Shown here: positions 1-8,575 of the stretch, piece by piece
Layout of the letters: each line of letters starts with the position of its first letter
How positions within the stretch are numbered: position 1 is the stretch's first letter
DNA from: Pseudomonas paralcaligenes
GTDB lineage: Bacteria > Pseudomonadota > Gammaproteobacteria > Pseudomonadales > Pseudomonadaceae
Length of the DNA: 64,000 nt
NCBI RefSeq assembly: GCF_019655855.1
Contig: NZ_BPFX01000027.1
Span: 17,787-81,786 of the forward strand
Direction of reading: 5' to 3'
Translations under genes and position numbers: made by a program
The notes under the pieces: model-generated
What the model was told of the DNA's origin: nothing
The model's input: only the letters and a program-made list of their open reading frames with translations
Databases searched by the model: none

Positions 1-437
1 TGGCTGCCGGTCAGGCCCTGGAAGCCCGGGTCGAAGTAGGCGAGGTACTTCTTCAGCTGTTCGGGGGTGTCGCGGTGCGGGTCCACCGTCACCAGCACCA
101 CGCGCAGGCGTTCCTTGGCCTCGGCCGGCAGCATGCCCTGCAGCTGGCGCATCTGCGCCAGGGTGGCCGGGCAGATGTCCGGGCAGAAGGTGTAGCCGAA
201 GAACAGCAGGCTCCATTTGCCCTCGAGCTGGTTCGCCGTCACCGCCTGGCCTTCCTGGTTGGTCAGGGTCAGGTCCGGCAGGCTGCGGCTCTGTGGCAGC
301 AGGACGATGCCGGCGTCGAGCAGCGCCACCTTGTCGGTGCCGTCGCCCTTGCTGTTGAGCACCTTGTTGACGGTGAGGCCCACCACCAGGGCGACGACGG
401 CGGCGAGGACGAGGACAGTCTTCTGGGTACGGCTCAT
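1..437 (-). CDS. SCO1/SenC-family copper chaperone (3' end cut by window edge)
   Basis: This is a thioredoxin-fold copper protein that delivers copper to the CuA centre of cytochrome c oxidase. It is anchored to the membrane and faces the periplasm. The start at 437 gives MSRTQKTVLVLAAVVALVVG, a single membrane anchor. The diagnostic CxxxC copper motif appears as FCPDICP around residues 82-88, and VTVDPHRDTPEQ follows as expected. About 145 residues are visible; the C-terminus, which holds the copper-binding histidine, lies off the left edge. It is the last gene seen in the minus-strand oxidase assembly group after ctaB. The family assignment is firm, but SCO paralogues with redox roles cannot be excluded. 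Confidence 0.9.
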   Translation of the reverse strand, partial: MSRTQKTVLVLAAVVALVVGLTVNKVLNSKGDGTDKVALLDAGIVLLPQSRSLPDLTLTNQEGQAVTANQLEGKWSLLFFGYTFCPDICPATLAQMRQLQGMLPAEAKERLRVVLVTVDPHRDTPEQLKKYLAYFDPGFQGLTGS

Positions 438-496
438 GGAATCTCTCTTCGGTTCGGCGGGCAGTGTGGCGTGCCCGCCGGTATCGCGCGGGCCGC

Positions 497-1396
497 TCAG
501 AGGTTGAGCAACAGGTAGTGGTCCGCCAGCAGGGCGATGAACAGCAGGAACAGGTACCAGATACTGTACTTGAAGGTGTTGATCGCGGCGTGCGGCCGGC
601 TGTCACGGTACAGCACCCAGGCCCAGAACATGAAGCGCCCGCCGAGCACCAGCGCGGCCGCGAGGTAGAGCGGCCCGCTCATGTGGATGGCGTAGGGCAG
701 CAGGGTCACGGCGAACATCACGGCGGTGTACAGCAGGATGTGCACCTTGGTGTAGTGCTCGCCGTGGGTCACCGGCAGCATGGGGATGTCGGCTTTCGCG
801 TACTCCTCCTTGCGGTGGATGGCCAGGGCCCAGAAGTGCGGCGGCGTCCAGGCGAAGATGATCAGCACCAGCAGCAGCGGCTCGGCGCTGAGATGGCCGG
901 TGGTGGCGACCCAGCCGAGCAGCGGCGGCGCGGCGCCGGCCAGGCCGCCGATCACGATGTTCTGCGGCGTGGCGCGCTTGAGGAAGCCGGTGTAGAGCAC
1001 TGCGTAGCCGAGCAGCGAGGCCAGGGTCAGCCAGGCGGTCAGCTCGTTGGTGAAGGCCAGCAGCAGGCCCTGCCCGACCACGGCCAGGAGCAGGGCGAAG
1101 CCCAGCGCCGCCGGCACCGAGACGCGCCCGGCGGTGACCGGGCGCTTGTGGGTGCGCGCCATGATCGAGTCGATGCGTCGGTCGACCACGTGGTTCACCG
1201 CCGCCGCGGCGCCGGCGCACAGGCCGATGCCGAGGTTGCCGAACACCAGCACGGTCCACGGCACGCCGGCGCGGGTGGCGAGGAACATGCCGACCAGCGA
1301 GGTGATCAGCATCAACAGGACCACCCTGGGCTTGGTCAGCTCCAGGTAGTCGCGCCAGGTGGCGTGTTCGGAGTGGGCTCGCAGCACTGTAGCCAT
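497..1396 (-). CDS. ctaB: Protoheme IX farnesyltransferase (heme O synthase)
   Basis: This integral membrane prenyltransferase converts heme B to heme O, the first step of heme A synthesis for the aa3 oxidase. The 299-residue protein has the usual length. It begins MATVLRAHSEHATWRDYLEL and carries the UbiA-family first aspartate-rich motif NHVVDRRIDSIMARTHKRP near residues 65-85. Many hydrophobic segments follow, consistent with about nine helices. It lies directly downstream of ctaA (14-bp gap), which uses its product. Synonym cyoE. The oxidase neighbours favour the ctaB name over a bo3-linked cyoE. Confidence 0.95.
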   Translation of the reverse strand: MATVLRAHSEHATWRDYLELTKPRVVLLMLITSLVGMFLATRAGVPWTVLVFGNLGIGLCAGAAAAVNHVVDRRIDSIMARTHKRPVTAGRVSVPAALGFALLLAVVGQGLLLAFTNELTAWLTLASLLGYAVLYTGFLKRATPQNIVIGGLAGAAPPLLGWVATTGHLSAEPLLLVLIIFAWTPPHFWALAIHRKEEYAKADIPMLPVTHGEHYTKVHILLYTAVMFAVTLLPYAIHMSGPLYLAAALVLGGRFMFWAWVLYRDSRPHAAINTFKYSIWYLFLLFIALLADHYLLLNL

Positions 1397-1410
1397 GGCG
1401 TTTCTCCTTT

Positions 1411-2481
1411 CTAGTTATGCTGGGGAAGCGGTTGGGCGGCATCCCGCCTTGGCCGTGAAGGCCGGGCCATCGCGGCCAAGGCCGCTCCCGCAGGGGCACG
1501 CAGTCGGTAGTTGATCAGCACCAGCACCAGCAGCAGCGCGGCGCCGCCGCCGTTGTGCGCCACCGCCACGGCCAGCGGCAGGTGCAGCAGCACGTTGCTC
1601 ACGCCGAGGCTGACCTGTACGGCCAGGGCCAGCAGCAGCAGGCCGGCCAGGCGGCCGAGGCCGGCGGCGCGCAGGCGCCAGGCCAGCAGCAGGAGGATCA
1701 GGCTGAGCGCCACCGCGCCGAGGCGGTGGGTCATGTGGATGGCGGTGCGGGCGTCGCTGTCGAGCTGGCCGCCCAGGTAGTTGGGGCCGATGTGCTGGGT
1801 CAGGTGGAAGCCGTTGGCGAAGTCCATCGCCGGCCACCATTCGCCGTGACAGGTCGGCAGGTCGACGCAGGCGACCGCCGCGTAGTTGGAGCTGACCCAG
1901 CCGCCCAGGGCGATCTGCCCGACGGCCAGGCACAGCGCCGCGATGGCGAGCAGGCGCAGGCGCGCCGATACGTTTGCCAGCACCGGCAGCCGGCCGGACA
2001 GGCGCAGGGTCAGCAGGAACAGCAGCGCCAGGGTGGTGAAGCCGCCGAGCAGGTGCGCGGTGACCACCTGGGGCCACAGCTGCAGGGTCACCGTCCACAT
2101 GCCGAAGGCGGCCTGGGCGACCACCACGCCGAGCAGCAGCAGGGGCAGCTTCAGCGGCCTGCCGGGTTCGTCGCGGCGGCGCAGCGCCTGCACGGCGAGG
2201 CCGAGGATGACCAGGCCGAGGGTGCCGGCGAAGTAGCGGTGGACCATCTCGTTCCAGCCCTTTTCCACCTCCACCGGCGCCTCGGGGAAGCGCGCCTCGG
2301 CCAGGGCCTGCTTGTGCTCGCTCATCGGCACGCCGAGGAAGCCGTAGCAGCCCGGCCAGTCCGGGCAGCCGAGCCCGGCGTGGGTCAGGCGGGTGTAGGC
2401 GCCGAGCAGTACCACCACCACCGTCAGCAGGGTGGCGAACAGGGCCAGGCGGTAGCCGGGCAGGGTCTTGCGTTCACTCAT
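1411..2481 (-). CDS. ctaA: Heme A synthase (COX15/CtaA)
   Basis: This membrane monooxygenase oxidises the C8 methyl of heme O to the formyl group of heme A. The 356-residue protein begins MSERKTLPGYRLALFATLLT and has eight predicted membrane segments. Conserved histidine regions of the COX15 family are visible, including EMVHRYFAGTLG, VTAHLLGG, HMTHRLGA and VAVAHNGGGA. The last 25-30 residues (from about APAGAALAAMARPSRPRRD to the stop) are encoded by a REP repeat pair at 1424-1498. The natural C-terminus has therefore probably been replaced by a repeat-encoded tail. It is followed closely by ctaB. Confidence 0.94.
   Translation of the reverse strand: MSERKTLPGYRLALFATLLTVVVVLLGAYTRLTHAGLGCPDWPGCYGFLGVPMSEHKQALAEARFPEAPVEVEKGWNEMVHRYFAGTLGLVILGLAVQALRRRDEPGRPLKLPLLLLGVVVAQAAFGMWTVTLQLWPQVVTAHLLGGFTTLALLFLLTLRLSGRLPVLANVSARLRLLAIAALCLAVGQIALGGWVSSNYAAVACVDLPTCHGEWWPAMDFANGFHLTQHIGPNYLGGQLDSDARTAIHMTHRLGAVALSLILLLLAWRLRAAGLGRLAGLLLLALAVQVSLGVSNVLLHLPLAVAVAHNGGGAALLLVLVLINYRLRAPAGAALAAMARPSRPRRDAAQPLPQHN
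1424..1498. repeat. REP inverted pair inside the 3' end of ctaA
   Basis: The right half reads TCGCGGCCAAGGCCGCTCCC, the same core as the REP elements elsewhere in the window. The left half carries the GGGCGGCATCCCG variant that also occurs in the REP pair between norB and norD (40283-40380). The pair lies within the coding frame of ctaA, upstream of its stop codon. Confidence 0.75.
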
Positions 2482-2764
2482 CCGGGGCCTCTCTTGTTCT
2501 TATAGGGGGTACCAGCATCTGCTCATGATCCTGCGAGCCAGGGACGCTGAAAAAGTCCTCTTCACTCCCGCGCAAGCGGGAGCCGAGATGTCGCGGGGCT
2601 TCTGGACTCCCGCTTGCGCGGGAATGACGACCCTGTCAGTACCGTCTCTGGAGCCAGGCAAGGCGGAGGCGGGCGAAGCAACGCAGCTCAGGAGCGGTAA
2701 ATGGGCATGCCGAGCCCGCTTCCAACGCGGGCTGGCCGACGCGCAGCCGATCATGGGCAGGCTC
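2482..2764. other. Non-coding gap with an inverted GC-rich repeat
   Basis: No convincing gene is seen between ctaA and the upstream membrane protein gene. The gap holds two inverted copies of a 16-bp palindrome-like unit, TCCCGCGCAAGCGGGA at 2566-2581 and TCCCGCTTGCGCGGGA at 2608-2623. They resemble the dispersed 'cattcccgcg...gcgggaat' repeats of many proteobacteria. A related pair is present near 45577-45650. A short open frame across it on the minus strand (2500-2754) is repeat-derived. Confidence 0.6.
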
Positions 2765-3352
2765 TCAGCCGATCTGCGACAGCTTCAGCAGCAGCCGCAG
2801 ATCGTTGAGGATGTCCTTGCCCTTGCTGGTGGCGTCGTAGCGCAGCACCAGGTTGCCCTTGGGATCGACGATCCACAGCAGGGCGCCCTGGCCGGCCGGC
2901 ACCGCCTTGTCGTAGCGCAGGTTGTCGAGGTGGTAGCGGCCCAGCTGGGGGTATTCGCGCCTGAGTTGCTCGTCGTAGTCGGCGGCCAGCGGCCGGCTCA
3001 CCGCCAGTCCGTGGACGGCACGGGTGGCGTCGCGGTTGAGGCCGATGTGGATCTGCCGGGCGGCGTAGACCAGTTGGCGGCAGTCCTCGGCGCAGTCGCC
3101 GGGGGCGGTGACCAGCAGTTGCCAGCGTTCCTCGCTCGCGCCCTGTACGCCGATGTCGGCGATCTGGGTGCCATCGCCGACCAGGGCGCCGTGATAGTTG
3201 CGTCCTTCCGGCACCCAGAAGCGCCACTGGTACATGGCGGTGGCCAGGATCATCGGGCCGACCGCCACCAGCAGCAGCAGGATCAGCTGCAGGCGCCCGC
3301 GCGCCCTGGGCGCTTCAGGAGTGGAAAGGGCCGGATTCATGGCTGGGCTCAT
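2765..3352 (-). CDS. Conserved membrane protein of the cytochrome oxidase cluster
   Basis: This 195-residue protein has one N-terminal membrane segment (RLQLILLLLVAVGPMILATA, about residues 23-43) and a soluble, probably periplasmic, domain. The domain resembles a degenerate SCO/thioredoxin-like fold: it contains LLVTAPGDCAEDCRQLVYAA, in which a CAEDC motif sits where SCO proteins have CxxxC, and ends with LLWIVDPKGNLVLRY. It lies between SURF1 and ctaA in the order typical of Pseudomonas. The start at 3352 overlaps the SURF1 end by 38 bp; a second ATG at 3340 is possible. Assistance in oxidase assembly is inferred from position and the CxxxC motif. Confidence 0.75.
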   Translation of the reverse strand: MSPAMNPALSTPEAPRARGRLQLILLLLVAVGPMILATAMYQWRFWVPEGRNYHGALVGDGTQIADIGVQGASEERWQLLVTAPGDCAEDCRQLVYAARQIHIGLNRDATRAVHGLAVSRPLAADYDEQLRREYPQLGRYHLDNLRYDKAVPAGQGALLWIVDPKGNLVLRYDATSKGKDILNDLRLLLKLSQIG

Positions 3353-4070
3353 GCTGTTTCTCCCGCGCGGTCTGGCGCGCTGTGTGGATGCCGAGATAGA
3401 GGTAGAGGCCGACCAGGGCGACGGCCATGGCGAACCATTGCACGGCGTAGCCGGTGTGTTTTTCCGGGGCCATGGCCACCAGTGGCCATTCGGCCTGGTA
3501 GGCGGCCGGGCCGGGTTCGAGGCGCACTTCGTAGGCCATGCCGCCGCGCCCGAGCTGGCGCCACAGGCGTTCCGGCTCGACGGCCGTGACCAGGCGCGGC
3601 CAGTCGCCGCCGGCCGGGTCATCCTGCAGCTGGAAGGTCTTGCCGACCGGCACGTAGACCCGCGCCACCAGGTCCAGCGGCTGCTCGGGGGTGTCGAAGC
3701 GCGGCGGCGTGCGCCGGTCCGGCCAGGGCAGCCAGCCGCGGTTGACCAGCAGCCAGAGGCCGGAGGCCTGGTCGTAGAAGGGTTGCAGCAGCTCGACGCC
3801 GACCTGGCCGCCGCGCTGGCGGTTGTCCAGCAGCAGGCTATGGCGTTCGTCGAACTGGCCGTGCAGGCGGATGCGCAGGTGGGAGAGGTCGGCGCGCGGT
3901 TCGAGGTCGGTGACGCCCATGGGTTCGGCGTGCTCGCGGGCGGCGAAGTCGGCGAGCAGCAGGCGCTTCTCCCCGGCGCGGGCGAGTTGCCAGAAGCCCA
4001 GGCCGACCAGCAGCGGCAACAGCAGCGCGACCACGATGCTGGGCAGCAGCCCCGGACGGAAACCGATCAT
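3315..4070 (-). CDS. SURF1-family cytochrome oxidase assembly protein
   Basis: SURF1 proteins help insert heme A into subunit I of aa3-type oxidases. The start at 4070 gives a 251-residue protein, MIGFRPGLLPSIVVALLLPL, with an N-terminal membrane helix. The family GFWQLARAGEKR motif follows at about residues 27-38, and VNRGWLPWPDRR lies mid-protein. A C-terminal helix (YAVQWFAMAVALVGLYLYLG) completes the typical two-helix topology. An in-frame ATG at 4145 would add 25 residues not expected for the family, so the shorter start was chosen. The 3' end overlaps the next gene, suggesting translational coupling. Confidence 0.9.
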   Translation of the reverse strand: MIGFRPGLLPSIVVALLLPLLVGLGFWQLARAGEKRLLLADFAAREHAEPMGVTDLEPRADLSHLRIRLHGQFDERHSLLLDNRQRGGQVGVELLQPFYDQASGLWLLVNRGWLPWPDRRTPPRFDTPEQPLDLVARVYVPVGKTFQLQDDPAGGDWPRLVTAVEPERLWRQLGRGGMAYEVRLEPGPAAYQAEWPLVAMAPEKHTGYAVQWFAMAVALVGLYLYLGIHTARQTAREKQHEPSHESGPFHS

Positions 4071-4147
4071 GCCCCTGTGCCCGGGGCCGGAATGCGGCTG
4101 GCTATACTGGAACTGCACACCGTCTTCCCCCATTTCCGGAGTCACGC

Positions 4148-4351
4148 ATGCTCAAGGCCGCGATCATCCTCCTGCTGCTGGCCACCCTGGCCAGCCTGTT
4201 CAGTGGCCTGTTCTTCCTGGTCAGGGACGAGGGCCGCGGCTCGCGCCTGGTCAACGCCCTGACGCTCCGCGTGATCCTCGCCTCCGTCACCCTGGCGCTC
4301 ATCGCCTGGGGCTTCTACAGCGGCCAACTGGTCTCCCACGTTACCTGGTAG
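4148..4351 (+). CDS. Small twin-helix membrane protein, DUF2909-like
   Basis: This is a 67-residue protein with two membrane segments (MLKAAIILLLLATLASLFSG and ILASVTLALIAWGFYSGQL) joined by a short charged loop, RDEGRGSRLVNAL. A protein of this size and arrangement, transcribed opposite to its neighbours, sits between coxC and SURF1 in Pseudomonas oxidase clusters. It diverges from SURF1 and converges on coxC with only 9 bp between them. A role in oxidase assembly or stability is inferred from location only. Confidence 0.8.
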   Translation: MLKAAIILLLLATLASLFSGLFFLVRDEGRGSRLVNALTLRVILASVTLALIAWGFYSGQLVSHVTW

Positions 4352-4360
4352 CGACTGGCT

Positions 4361-5248
4361 TCAAAGCACGTAGACGAAGATGAACAGGCCGATCCAGACC
4401 ACGTCGACGAAGTGCCAGTACCAGCTGGCGGCCTCGAAGCCGAAGTGTTTCTCCGAGTCGAAGTGGCCCTTCATGATGCGCACCAGCATCACCGTCAGGA
4501 TCAGCGCGCCCATGGTCACGTGCGCGCCGTGGAAGCCGGTGAGCATGAAGAAGGTCGCGCCGTAGATGCCCGAGCCGAGGGTCAGGCCCAGTTCGGTGTA
4601 GGCCTCGTAGTATTCGTAGGCCTGCAGCACGACGAAGACCACGCCGAGCAGCACGGTCAGCGCCAGCCACATCTTCAGCGGGCCGCGCTTGTCCTTCTTC
4701 AGGGCGTGGTGGGCGAAGGTGACGGTGAAGCTGGAGGTGATCAGCAAGATGGTGTTGATCAGCGGCAGGTGCCACGGGCTGATCACTTCGGTCGGCCCCG
4801 GGAACAGCTTGGGATCGGGGTTGTTCAGCAGCGGCCAGGTGTATTCGAAGTTCGGCCACAGCATGTTGGTGACGCCCTTGTCGCCTTCGCCGCCGAGCCA
4901 GGGGCCGGCCCACATGCGGATGTAGAACAGCGCGCCGAAGAAGGCGGCGAAGAACATCACTTCGGAGAAGATGAACCAGCTCATGCCCCAGCGGAACGAG
5001 CGGTCCATCTGCGCGCTGTAGAGGCCGCCGCGGCTTTCCTTGACGACGTTGCCGAACCAGCCGAACAGCATGTAGGCGAGGATCAGGCCGCCGACGAAGA
5101 AGATCAGCGGGCCGTTGGATTCCGCGCGGTCGGCCTTGAGGTCGTTGAACCAGCTGCCGATACCGTAGACGGTGGTGAGCATGCCGATGGTGGCGATGAT
5201 CGGCCACTTGCTCTGGGCGGGAACGTAGTAGTTCTCGTGACTCGACAT
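4361..5248 (-). CDS. coxC: Cytochrome c oxidase subunit III
   Basis: Subunit III is a seven-helix core subunit of the aa3 oxidase without redox centres. The start at 5248 (MSSHENYYVPAQSKWPIIAT) is preceded by AAGGAG about 12 bases upstream. A longer in-frame start at 5296 would run through the ctaG stop and was rejected. The 295-residue length is normal. Recognisable family segments are WGMSWFIFSEVMFFAAFFGALFY-type helix III and the C-terminal GFHGAHVTMGALIL and FVDVVWIGLFIFVYVL. It is the last structural gene of the coxB-coxA-ctaG-coxC group. Confidence 0.95.
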   Translation of the reverse strand: MSSHENYYVPAQSKWPIIATIGMLTTVYGIGSWFNDLKADRAESNGPLIFFVGGLILAYMLFGWFGNVVKESRGGLYSAQMDRSFRWGMSWFIFSEVMFFAAFFGALFYIRMWAGPWLGGEGDKGVTNMLWPNFEYTWPLLNNPDPKLFPGPTEVISPWHLPLINTILLITSSFTVTFAHHALKKDKRGPLKMWLALTVLLGVVFVVLQAYEYYEAYTELGLTLGSGIYGATFFMLTGFHGAHVTMGALILTVMLVRIMKGHFDSEKHFGFEAASWYWHFVDVVWIGLFIFVYVL

Positions 5249-5261
5249 TTTCTTGTTCTCC

Positions 5262-5840
5262 TTATGGAGCCGCCCCGGCAGGGGCTGTCTGGGCAAGAGT
5301 CGCCTGCGCGACGGGTGGTTTGCGCGCAGTGATATCGAACAGGGTGTAGGCCAGGGTCAGGTGCCTCACGTCCTTCGGCAGATCCCGGTCGACGATGAAG
5401 CGCACCGGCATCTCGATGCGCTCGCCCGGCTGCAGCACCTGCTGGGTGAAACAGAAGCACTCGGTCTTGTGGAAGAAGGCGGCGGCCTTCGACGGCGCCA
5501 CGCTGGGAATGGCCTGGGCGGTCATCGGCCTGCTGGTGGGGTTGTGGGCGATGAACACCATCTCGTTGCTCGAGCCGGCCGACACCGTCAGCTCGTCCGT
5601 GGTCGGATGGAATTCCCAGGACATGCCGGCGGCGTTGGTGGCGAGGAACTGCACCCGTACCTGGCGCTGCTCGTCCACCGACTGCTCGCCCTGGTAGGCC
5701 CCGGCGGTCTTGCCGTTGATGCCGAAGGCCTGGCACATCACGTCGTAGATCGGCACCAGGGCGAAGCCGAAGGCGAACATGCAGGCCACCACCAGCAGCA
5801 GGCGAGTGACCAGGCGACGGTTGTCCAGGGCTTCGCTCAC
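5262..5840 (-). CDS. ctaG: Cytochrome c oxidase assembly protein CtaG (Cox11)
   Basis: Cox11 delivers copper to the CuB site of subunit I. The 192-residue protein has one N-terminal membrane anchor (LVTRLLLVVACMFAFGFALV) followed by the periplasmic immunoglobulin-like copper domain. The copper-binding CFCF motif is present as KTECFCFTQQ near residues 125-134. It sits between coxA and coxC, the conserved Pseudomonas arrangement, and is separated from coxC by 13 bp. Confidence 0.95.
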   Translation of the reverse strand: MSEALDNRRLVTRLLLVVACMFAFGFALVPIYDVMCQAFGINGKTAGAYQGEQSVDEQRQVRVQFLATNAAGMSWEFHPTTDELTVSAGSSNEMVFIAHNPTSRPMTAQAIPSVAPSKAAAFFHKTECFCFTQQVLQPGERIEMPVRFIVDRDLPKDVRHLTLAYTLFDITARKPPVAQATLAQTAPAGAAP

Positions 5841-5853
5841 GACCGCGCGCCTC

Positions 5854-7446
5854 CTACTTCACTTCCGGCGGCGTGCTGAAGGTGTGGTAGGGCGCCGGCG
5901 AGGGCACGCTCCACTCCAGCCCGTCGGCGCCGTCCCAGGGCTTGGCCGGGGCGGGTTTGCCGCCACGGATGCACTTGATGACGATGAACAGGAAGAGGAA
6001 CTGGGTGGCGCCGAAGGTGAAGGCGCCGATCGACGAGATCATGTTGAAGTCGGCGAACTGCAGGTTGTAGTCCGGAATCCGCCGCGGCATGCCGGCCAGG
6101 CCGACGAAGTGCATCGGGAAGAACGCCAGGTTCATGCCGATGAAGCTCATCCAGAAGTGCAGCTTGGCCAGGGTCTCGTCGTACATGTGGCCGGTCCACT
6201 TGGGCAGCCAGTAATAGGCCGAGGCGAAGATGCCGAAGATCGCGCCCGGCACCAGCACGTAGTGGAAGTGCGCCACCACGAAGTAGGTGTCGTGGTACTG
6301 GAAGTCCGCCGGGGCGATGGCCAGCATCAGCCCGGAGAAGCCGCCGATGGTGAACAGGATGACGAAGGCGACGGCGAACAGCATCGGCGCCTCGAAGGTC
6401 ATCGAACCGCGCCACATGGTGCTCACCCAGTTGAACACTTTCACCCCGGTGGGCACGGCGATCAGCATGGTGGCGTACATGAAGAACAGTTCGCCGGTCA
6501 GCGGGATGCCGACGGTGAACATGTGGTGGGCCCAGACGATGAACGAGAGGAAGGCGATGGCGCCGGTGGCGTAGACCATCGAGGTGTAGCCGAACAGCGG
6601 CTTGCGGGCGAAGGCGGGGATGATCGAGCTGACGGCGCCGAACGCCGGCAGGATCATGATGTACACCTCGGGGTGACCGAAGAACCAGAACACGTGCTGG
6701 AACAGCACCGGGTCGCCGCCGCCGGCCGCGCTGAAGAAGCTGGTGCCGAAGTGAATGTCCATCAGCATCATGGTCACCACCCCGGCCAGTACTGGCATCA
6801 CCGCGATCAGCAGGAAGGCGGTTATCAGCCAGGTCCAGACGAACAGCGGCATCTTCATCAGGGTCATGCCGGGGGCGCGCAGGTTGAGGATGGTGGCGAT
6901 CACGTTGATCGCGCCCATGATCGAGCTGATGCCCATCAGGTGGATGGCGAAGATGAAGAAGGTCACCGACTCCGGCGCGTAGGTGGTTGATAGCGGCGCG
7001 TAGAAGGTCCAGCCGAAGTTCGGCCCGCCGCCCTCCATGAACAGGGTCGACACCAGCAGGCCGAAGGCCGCCGGCAGCAGCCAGAAGCTGAAGTTGTTCA
7101 TCCTCGGCAGAGCCATGTCGGGCGCCCCGACCATCAGCGGGATCATCCAGTTGGCCAGGCCGACGAAGGCCGGCATCACCGCGCCGAACACCATGATCAG
7201 GCCGTGCATGGTGGTCATCTGGTTGAAGAAGGCCGGCTCGACGATCTGCAGGCCGGGCTGGAACAGCTCGGCGCGGATGACCATGGCCATGGACCCGCCC
7301 AGCAGGAACATGGCGAAGCTGAACCACAGGTACATGCTGCCGATGTCCTTGTGGTTGGTGGTCAGCACCCAGCGCATCAGCCCCTTGGCCGGGCCGTGGT
7401 GATGGTCATGTCCGGCATGACCGTTGTGATCGATCACTGCACTCAT
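5854..7446 (-). CDS. coxA: Cytochrome c oxidase subunit I
   Basis: This is the catalytic subunit of the aa3-type heme-copper oxidase, which reduces O2 to water and pumps protons. The 530-residue length and twelve-helix pattern are typical. The active-site region is recognisable: WFFGHPEVYIMILPAFG carries the CuB histidine and cross-linked tyrosine, FIVWAHHMFTVG carries two more CuB histidines, and VAHFHYVLVPG carries the heme ligands. It starts MSAVIDHNGHAGHDHHHGPA, with a histidine-rich N-terminus, and follows coxB with a 4-bp gap. Confidence 0.97.
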   Translation of the reverse strand: MSAVIDHNGHAGHDHHHGPAKGLMRWVLTTNHKDIGSMYLWFSFAMFLLGGSMAMVIRAELFQPGLQIVEPAFFNQMTTMHGLIMVFGAVMPAFVGLANWMIPLMVGAPDMALPRMNNFSFWLLPAAFGLLVSTLFMEGGGPNFGWTFYAPLSTTYAPESVTFFIFAIHLMGISSIMGAINVIATILNLRAPGMTLMKMPLFVWTWLITAFLLIAVMPVLAGVVTMMLMDIHFGTSFFSAAGGGDPVLFQHVFWFFGHPEVYIMILPAFGAVSSIIPAFARKPLFGYTSMVYATGAIAFLSFIVWAHHMFTVGIPLTGELFFMYATMLIAVPTGVKVFNWVSTMWRGSMTFEAPMLFAVAFVILFTIGGFSGLMLAIAPADFQYHDTYFVVAHFHYVLVPGAIFGIFASAYYWLPKWTGHMYDETLAKLHFWMSFIGMNLAFFPMHFVGLAGMPRRIPDYNLQFADFNMISSIGAFTFGATQFLFLFIVIKCIRGGKPAPAKPWDGADGLEWSVPSPAPYHTFSTPPEVK

Positions 7447-7450
7447 GTCC

Positions 7451-8575
7451 TTACTCCTGAGCCTGTTTGAACGCGAGGATGTCCTTCGGCGTAACCATGT
7501 CGTTCACGGCGTTGCCCCAGGCGTTGCGCTCGTAGGTGATGATGGCGGCGAGGTCGACTTCCGACAGCTGCTTGCCGAACGCGGCCATGGCGGTGCCCGG
7601 CTTGCCCTCGACCACGATGTGGATGTGGTCCTGGACCGGGCCGGTGGCGATCTTCGAGCCCTTCAGCGCCGGGAACATGGGCGGCAGGCCCTCGCCGTTG
7701 GCCTGGTGGCAGGAGGCGCAGTTGGTCTGGTAGGCCTTCTCGCCACGGGCCATCAGCTCCTCGCGGGTCCATTCCTTGCTGGTCAGCTCCTTGAGCTTGG
7801 CGGCCTCTTCCTTGCGGGTGGCCAGCCACGCGGCGAAGTCTTCCTTGCTCTTGGCCTCGACCACCACGGGCATGAAGCCGTGGTCCTTGCCGCACAGCTC
7901 GGTGCACTGGCCACGGTAGATGCCGGGCTCTTCGATGCGCGTCCAGGATTCGTTGATGAAGCCGGGGATGGCGTCCTTCTTCACCGCCAGGGCCGGTACC
8001 CACCAGGAGTGGATCACGTCGGCGGCGGTGATCAGGAAGCGCACCTTGGTGCCCACCGGCACCACCAGCGGCTCGTCGACCTCCAGCAGGTAGTGCTCGT
8101 CCTTGTTCGCCCGGTTGTAGATCTGGTCGGACGGGGTGGCCAGGTTGCTGAAGAACTCCACGTCCTGGCCCAGGTACTTGTAGTGCCACTTCCACTGGTA
8201 GCCGGTGACCTGGATGTCCAGCTCGGACTCGGACGTGTCGTAGATGTCGATCAGGGTCTTGGTGGCGGGCACGGCCATGACCACCAGGATGACGAGGGGC
8301 ACGATGGTCCAGAGGATTTCTACCGTCGTGCTCTCGTGGAAGTGCGCGGGTTGCTGGCCGGTGGAGCGGCGGTGGATCAGCATCGACCAGAACATCACGC
8401 CGAATACCACCACGCCGATCACGACGCAGATCCAGAAGATGATCATGTGCAGATCGAAGACTGAACGGCTGACCTCGGTGACACCCGGCAGCATGTTCAC
8501 TGCCCACTCGGCGTGCGCCGAGCCAAATGTCAACCACAGCAGGAGGCCCATCCAGACTCGTGGATGTCGCATCAT
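7451..8575 (-). CDS. coxB: Cytochrome c oxidase subunit II with fused cytochrome c domain
   Basis: Subunit II carries the CuA electron-entry site. The 374-residue protein has a signal-like N-terminus, two membrane helices, a cupredoxin domain and a C-terminal heme c domain. The CuA motif is CTELCGKDHGFM near residues 218-230. The heme c site is CASCH near residue 285. This caa3-like fusion is known in Pseudomonas. It is the first gene of the oxidase operon. The ATG at 8575 is preceded by AGGGGAA; a second ATG follows immediately. Confidence 0.96.
   Translation of the reverse strand: MMRHPRVWMGLLLWLTFGSAHAEWAVNMLPGVTEVSRSVFDLHMIIFWICVVIGVVVFGVMFWSMLIHRRSTGQQPAHFHESTTVEILWTIVPLVILVVMAVPATKTLIDIYDTSESELDIQVTGYQWKWHYKYLGQDVEFFSNLATPSDQIYNRANKDEHYLLEVDEPLVVPVGTKVRFLITAADVIHSWWVPALAVKKDAIPGFINESWTRIEEPGIYRGQCTELCGKDHGFMPVVVEAKSKEDFAAWLATRKEEAAKLKELTSKEWTREELMARGEKAYQTNCASCHQANGEGLPPMFPALKGSKIATGPVQDHIHIVVEGKPGTAMAAFGKQLSEVDLAAIITYERNAWGNAVNDMVTPKDILAFKQAQE

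Noticed and set aside
2500..2754. 84-codon frame with VIPAQAGVQKP
   Set aside because: That string is the usual translation of a dispersed GC-rich repeat; the frame covers the inverted repeat at 2566-2623.
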